From a virus, in IMG/VR virus record IMGVR_UViG_3300037104_000592, positions 1 to 64,000 of that record: 64,000 nt of DNA; one strand, given 5' to 3'. The notes under the pieces were generated by a model. The model was not told the DNA's origin. It made no database searches and was given only the letters and a program-made list of their open reading frames with translations. A program made the translations under genes and the position numbers. Positions within the stretch are counted from its first letter, which is position 1. Every line of letters starts with the position of its first letter. Shown here piece after piece: positions 61,601-64,000 of this stretch.

Positions 61601-61710
61601 AGCAAGAAATAGGATCAGATTTCTTTAGAGAAAAAGAAGGAGATATTATAAAACCTGAAGCAGTTCAGCTTTTAGAGAATTATCTAACTGTTTTGGGTAT
61701 AGAAAAATAA
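58654..61710 (+). CDS. RNA polymerase beta subunit, second set
   Basis: I use GTG 58654, 7 bp after GGAGGT; the in-frame GTG at 58645 overlaps that site. The 1018-residue beta chain shows CPVDTPDRDNCGILQSL (fork region, with the usual TPEGPN replaced by TPDRDN), AVMPYYGYNYEDAIVISDR, GDKIGNRHGNKGVIS, INPLGVPSRMNVGQIFELH and RRTMQPGGGRKHKGGQRCGEME. All catalytic basic residues appear present. It is 25% shorter than the first beta, mainly at the N-terminus. Together with 55927 it forms the second polymerase; one of the two may be packaged in the virion, as in phiKZ-like phages, but which one cannot be told from sequence. Confidence 0.95.
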   Translation: MDIINPNYKINEENNIFSIREKEYNLIKDNVREILKAAEEVGFLVNELGITESKFSSGELQKTLKKNLVIKLRRGSSDIDLSMAIPKLIDKNYVIIGGRKKVPLFQLFDIPVVTRGKTIKIRTNVASMMIVDEKEFPFIHLSIFNKKVPLSLVIFAYYGLEETKNKFSLDKIEIPEIKTLHDKLMTDLKDFYEGSEGFTKEEFIKEVGKFFSTNDAKNKGEDLIYALDLILKTDIMSAKFFKTGNILDEIVEVIKLGGYDDTDLRNKRVRCFEYVILAKVSKAIFDLCMSNRSTTRQAKFNVNSSQILSDCNVSDIVQFDFSINPIEQLTKLTRTSLVGPGGFDRENVPEYLRDINPSMFGRICPVDTPDRDNCGILQSLLPNTPLDENLKFTDESLEKSPISIPVSLVPFLEHDDQTRLQMASSQMRQSIMLSEFEVPMVQSGCEGLYTDHSSFIKKARKNGKVSYVDQFNIIIVYDDNDYDIFDVSNRRIYVENMDVMNIYVSKGDKVKKGTIIAESNYCKDGKINFGRNLLTAVMPYYGYNYEDAIVISDRLVKENIFTSIHYIDLSFVLPADKILLSLEKDKYKPLPTPKPYIDLEEGITEEEKRKRKRELVLKGQHYAIIKQIPSTTLDYNSIFEEEIPLTAKRDILVTEVNIYPNKWNDSIPKFNEWIDKKSKEQIDQENKFKRIIYENLPKRNADQYIRDHNLDRFSHIGKFKIKGEEIKGTLIEMFGFYVRPITIGDKIGNRHGNKGVISKIVPHNLMPKLEDGRNVDICINPLGVPSRMNVGQIFELHSAMSLYDLKKTMLKMIKEGKSKDELKTYILNYIKIIDNTENNWYYKQFEKNIKTINKKFIEDLTILAPPFESSTRKMILDACEYTNTKTEFKVYEPYEKIDIHDIACGFIYFFRMVHIAENRLAARGIGSYGRRTMQPGGGRKHKGGQRCGEMEIAAIIAHGGLENLYETLTTKSDCIDLKNKHIKQEIGSDFFREKEGDIIKPEAVQLLENYLTVLGIEK

Positions 61711-61715
61711 TTAAT

Positions 61716-61745
61716 TGGGAGATTAATTGTGAAATTAATCTCCCA
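61716..61745 (+). terminator. Hairpin after second polymerase operon
   Basis: TGGGAGATTAATT (61716-61728) and its perfect complement (61733-61745) form a 13-bp stem with a GTGA tetraloop. It is followed by CATTTTATGG, so the T tract is weak. It may terminate the beta transcript or, being close to the next start, limit its translation. Confidence 0.7.
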
Positions 61746-61763
61746 CATTTTATGGTGAAAAAT

Positions 61764-61937
61764 ATGCCTTGCAATTTATGTAAAGGGTTTGGATATGAAA
61801 AATGGTTTATATATAATCCTGGTTCTAGTCAAGCAATTATTGAACCACGTGATTGTCCAGAATGTAAAGGAACTGGATTAGATTGGACTGATATAATCTT
61901 AGAAAAACCAGAACTATATAATAGTAAAATATATTAG
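61764..61937 (+). CDS. Zinc-ribbon protein with CxxCxGxGxDWxDII, 57 aa
   Basis: Two DnaJ-like knuckles, CNLCKGFGYEKW (residues 3-14) and CPECKGTGLDWTDII (about 33-47), fit a small zinc ribbon. The ATG at 61764 sits 6 bp after GGTGA; an in-frame ATG at 61752 just after the hairpin is the alternative. It belongs to a run of four similar small proteins (to 62642) and is related to those at 36209 and 36539. Confidence 0.65.
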   Translation: MPCNLCKGFGYEKWFIYNPGSSQAIIEPRDCPECKGTGLDWTDIILEKPELYNSKIY

Positions 61938-61949
61938 ATGGTGTAATAG

Positions 61950-62189
61950 ATGGTTTTAATATGTAAAAAATGTAACGGAGCAGGAAAAAAATTAAAAACT
62001 GAACTAATTCATAAACATTCATTTCCAGTATATCCAAGAGATTATAGATCATATTCTGCTGGTCCTTGTAAACTATGTAATGGAAATTCTTGGTATTATG
62101 TTAATTGGGTAGATTTAGTTTTAGAATATCCAGATTTATATAATAAAAAAATATATAGGTTAGAAGAAGATGAAATGTCCGTTTTGTAA
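61950..62189 (+). CDS. Zinc-ribbon family protein, 79 aa
   Basis: Carries CKKCNGAGKKLK near the N-terminus and CKLCNGNSWYYVNWVDLVLEYPDLYNKKIY later, the same C..C.G.....W.D..L..PDLYN.KIY ending as the preceding protein (PELYNSKIY). So this and 61764 are recent duplicates with an enlarged loop between the knuckles. It overlaps the next gene by 20 bp. Confidence 0.62.
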   Translation: MVLICKKCNGAGKKLKTELIHKHSFPVYPRDYRSYSAGPCKLCNGNSWYYVNWVDLVLEYPDLYNKKIYRLEEDEMSVL

Positions 62190-62355
62190 TAAAGGGTTTT
62201 ATGAATATATAGCAGGAAGTGAAAAAACTGATTTTAATATTAATGATATAAATCCTGATAATATAATATATAAAAAAGCAAAGTGTATAGTATGTAAAGG
62301 CTCTGGAATTTTGGATTGGGTTGATTCAATTATATATGGTTATATGGGAGAATAA
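62170..62355 (+). CDS. Zinc-ribbon family protein, 61 aa
   Basis: CPFCNKGFYEY and CIVCKGSGILDWVDSI give the same two-knuckle ribbon with a shorter loop. The ATG is inside the previous gene after TTAGAAGAAG; coupling rather than a strong ribosome binding site probably drives translation. Function unknown. Confidence 0.58.
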   Translation: MKCPFCNKGFYEYIAGSEKTDFNINDINPDNIIYKKAKCIVCKGSGILDWVDSIIYGYMGE

Positions 62356-62357
62356 AT

Positions 62358-62642
62358 ATGCTATGTCCAAGATGCAATGGAGTTAAAGAAATAATTGTTG
62401 CAAATTTTAATTCTTATTCAGTATTTGAAAGATGTAAAATGTGTAAAGGAACAGGGGAAGCAGATTGGTTAGATATAGTAGTATGTGAAAAAAATTCATC
62501 ATTTTTGTTTGATGAAGAAGAATTTTCATATTTTATTAAAGAAAATGAACCGAACGTTGATATTTTTGCTGTAAAAGCTCAGATGGAAGAACTATTATCA
62601 AGTTCAAAATATAGATATAAAATTCATCATTTAAAAGATTGA
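62358..62642 (+). CDS. Zinc-ribbon family protein, 94 aa
   Basis: CPRCNGVKEI and CKMCKGTGEADWLDIVV form the shared ribbon. A C-terminal acidic helical tail of about 50 residues is unique to this member. RBS GGGAGAATAAAT. Fourth member of the local array. Confidence 0.62.
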   Translation: MLCPRCNGVKEIIVANFNSYSVFERCKMCKGTGEADWLDIVVCEKNSSFLFDEEEFSYFIKENEPNVDIFAVKAQMEELLSSSKYRYKIHHLKD

Positions 62643-62657
62643 GGTGCAAATTGAAAT

Positions 62658-62915
62658 ATGTTAGGTAAACAATATTGTCCTGAATGTGGAGCAGAAATAG
62701 GATTTGATATTAAAATCCCAGAAAAGTCTTATTTAATTGATTATGATAAAGGATTTTCTAGAAATGATAATAATGATGCTTGGAGTCCAAATGGAGATGG
62801 TTTATATTTTGAGTTTTATTGCACGGAAGATATGATGCATGAATTAAATGATAGTATATCAGAAGAGTGGAAAGACGAAGTTATTAAAAATTTTAAAGAT
62901 TGGATAAAAAAATAA
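62658..62915 (+). CDS. Small zinc-binding protein, 85 aa
   Basis: Begins CPECGAEIGFDI, a single zinc knuckle, then an acidic aromatic region (DGLYFEFYCTEDMMHELNDS). It lacks the DWxDII signature of its neighbours, so it is probably a different family. RBS TTGAGGTGCAAATTG. Overlaps the next ATG by 1 bp (TAATG). Confidence 0.58.
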   Translation: MLGKQYCPECGAEIGFDIKIPEKSYLIDYDKGFSRNDNNDAWSPNGDGLYFEFYCTEDMMHELNDSISEEWKDEVIKNFKDWIKK

Positions 62916-63313
62916 TGCATATAGATGAACTTATTTTTGATGATTTATGTAAAGAACGTGGATTTAAACAATTTAGAAATGGACATCCTGATAGATATGT
63001 TGCATTAATAAAAAATAAATTTATTTATATAGCTAGAGTCGAAATTAAAAGTAAAAATGGAACTTTATCAAAATCTCAAAAAAGAATGGAAAAATTCTCT
63101 ATTTTTGATTTCATACCATTCTTTAAGGTTAATAGCAATCAATTTAATAAATTTTTAAACCCAATAATTTTTAAAAAAGAAGCTTTTAAAACAAAATGGA
63201 AAAAGAGTATGGAATTTTTTCCATTTGATGAACCCACTATATATGATAGATTGTCTGTTATTTCAAAACAATTAAAAAAATTATCCAAAGTTATAGAAAA
63301 GAGTATAAAATGA
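62915..63313 (+). CDS. PD-(D/E)XK nuclease-like small protein, 132 aa
   Basis: I use the ATG at 62915 overlapping the preceding stop. GHPDRYVALIK, then YIARVEIKSKNGTLSKSQKRM, gives a PD...E-x-K arrangement with an S-K-S-Q step, as in VRR-NUC/Holliday-resolvase-like folds. The second half is Lys/Phe-rich and unrecognised. It could be a small endonuclease or resolvase, but the motif is short and may be coincidental. Confidence 0.5.
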   Translation: MHIDELIFDDLCKERGFKQFRNGHPDRYVALIKNKFIYIARVEIKSKNGTLSKSQKRMEKFSIFDFIPFFKVNSNQFNKFLNPIIFKKEAFKTKWKKSMEFFPFDEPTIYDRLSVISKQLKKLSKVIEKSIK

Positions 63314-63684
63314 ATAAAGAAAATACACAAAGATTAACAGAAAATTTTCCTAAACTATATGGAGAAAACTTTCGATTTTCATGTATGGATGGGTGGTTTA
63401 ATCTTATATATGATTTGTCAGAAGAAATAACTAAATTGGATCCTGAATGTCAAGCAGCTCAAGTTAAAGAAAAATTTGGCGGATTAAGATTTTACATAGG
63501 TGCAAGACCAAAAGAAATATGGAACTTAATTGCTAAATATGAAAATGAATCTTGGAAAATTTGTGAGAGTTGTGGATCATCTGAAAATGTAAAAAGAACC
63601 AGTGGTGGGTGGGTTCATAGTTTTTGTAATAATTGTACAGAAGAGTATTATAAAGAAAGGAAAAAAGATATAAATGACAAGTGA
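63310..63684 (+). CDS. Conserved phage protein with QVKEKFGGLRFY motif, 124 aa
   Basis: CMDGWFNLIYDLSEEIT, then AQVKEKFGGLRFYIG and a zinc-like CESCGSS...CNNC at the C-terminus match a small hypothetical family common in phages and prophages (GWxxLIxxL...xQVKEKFGxLRFY...CExCG). Its function is not known to me. It overlaps the neighbouring genes on both sides. Confidence 0.7.
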   Translation: MNKENTQRLTENFPKLYGENFRFSCMDGWFNLIYDLSEEITKLDPECQAAQVKEKFGGLRFYIGARPKEIWNLIAKYENESWKICESCGSSENVKRTSGGWVHSFCNNCTEEYYKERKKDINDK

Positions 63685-64000
63685 ACTTCCAGATATACAG
63701 CACTCTGAAATTCCGAAATATAAAATATATATAAATCAAGTTGGTGTTGATCATGTTAAAGTTCCATTTTTATTAGATAGTTTGTATGGGGGAACTCATA
63801 GTCTTATAGCTGATGTTGAAATGTCTGCTGATTTAAGAGAAGATATTAAAGGAATATCTATGTCTAAACTTTTAAGAACTTTAATTAAATATTTAGATAA
63901 ACCTTTAAAACATGAAATAATTCAACAAATTTTAGAAGAGTTTAAAACAGCTGTTGAAACTGATTCAGAACATAGTGTTATTAAATTTGAGTTTGAATTA
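63674..64000 (+). CDS. folE2: GTP cyclohydrolase I type 2 (FolE2), N-terminal part
   Basis: Starts inside the previous gene and runs off the window (109 residues visible). LPDIQHSEIPKYKIYINQVGV, then HVKVPFLLDS, SLIADVEMSADL and KGISMSKLLRTL match FolE2 (bacterial equivalents: QNVGV..V..P, V.L....RG.HMSRF). FolE2 converts GTP to dihydroneopterin triphosphate, the substrate of QueD (38232). It indicates a phage-encoded 7-deazaguanine or folate-linked pathway. The catalytic residues further downstream are not visible. Confidence 0.85.
   Translation, partial: MTSELPDIQHSEIPKYKIYINQVGVDHVKVPFLLDSLYGGTHSLIADVEMSADLREDIKGISMSKLLRTLIKYLDKPLKHEIIQQILEEFKTAVETDSEHSVIKFEFEL

Noticed and set aside
1-64000. 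CRISPR array or direct-repeat cluster
   Set aside because: No regularly spaced repeats of 20-40 bp were found; only hairpins and AT-rich stretches.

Overview
This window is a very AT-rich stretch of what looks like the genome of a large (jumbo) tailed bacteriophage. All supported genes lie on the + strand. They are tightly packed, with ATGA/TAATG overlaps and AGGAGG-type ribosome binding sites. A phage is indicated by a contractile-tail spike, a baseplate-like cluster, T4-type replication and recombination genes (RecA/UvsX-like, gp46/gp47-like SbcC/SbcD, type II topoisomerase, UvsW-like helicase), many homing endonucleases, an intein, and two complete multi-subunit RNA polymerases. The host cannot be read from the sequence. 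A low-GC bacterium is plausible but not shown.

Layout. 1-5 kb: end of a class II-type ribonucleotide reductase, a RecA-like recombinase, a KhpA-like KH protein and a Cas4/RecB-like nuclease. 5-10.4 kb: structural/baseplate-like genes including a gp5/VgrG-type spike. 10.4-25.6 kb: first RNA polymerase (beta' then beta, each a single polypeptide), flanked and separated by homing endonucleases, with a type 2 peptidyl-tRNA hydrolase, an SSB-like protein and several hairpin terminators. 25.6-37.5 kb: a MoxR ATPase / VWA-metallopeptidase pair, a radical SAM protein, many small unknown proteins, and topoisomerase subunits B and A (A carries an intein). 37.5-48.4 kb: a DUF5131-like radical SAM protein, QueD, a DEAH helicase, a tiny RHH protein, gp47/gp46 homologues, three proteins sharing an N-terminal DFITNSSSTSF motif, and another radical SAM protein. 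48.4-55.5 kb: two ubiquitin-like conjugation modules with a structured RNA between them. 55.5-61.7 kb: the second RNA polymerase (beta' then beta). 61.7-64 kb: small zinc-ribbon proteins, a PD-(D/E)XK-like protein and the start of FolE2.

The most interesting region is 48368-55476. Four consecutive genes encode an E2-like protein with large C-terminal barrel-like extensions, a JAMM/JAB peptidase, a ThiF/E1-like adenylyltransferase, and a SAP-domain protein ending in a ThiS/ubiquitin-like beta-grasp domain with a GG-containing tail. This set resembles the PRTRC cassette known from plasmids. About 500 bp further on, a predicted structured RNA of about 157 nt precedes a second, minimal E1-like plus E2-like pair. 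The four-gene set contains everything needed for maturing, activating, conjugating and removing a ubiquitin-like protein, and it sits directly upstream of an RNA polymerase operon.

QueD and FolE2 suggest a phage 7-deazaguanine pathway. The two polymerases are consistent with the virion / non-virion RNA polymerase pairs of phiKZ-like phages, but here beta and beta' are not split. A pair of near-identical promoter-like elements (8898 and 22575) may be recognised by one of them. All assignments are by eye from the sequence; no database search was run.
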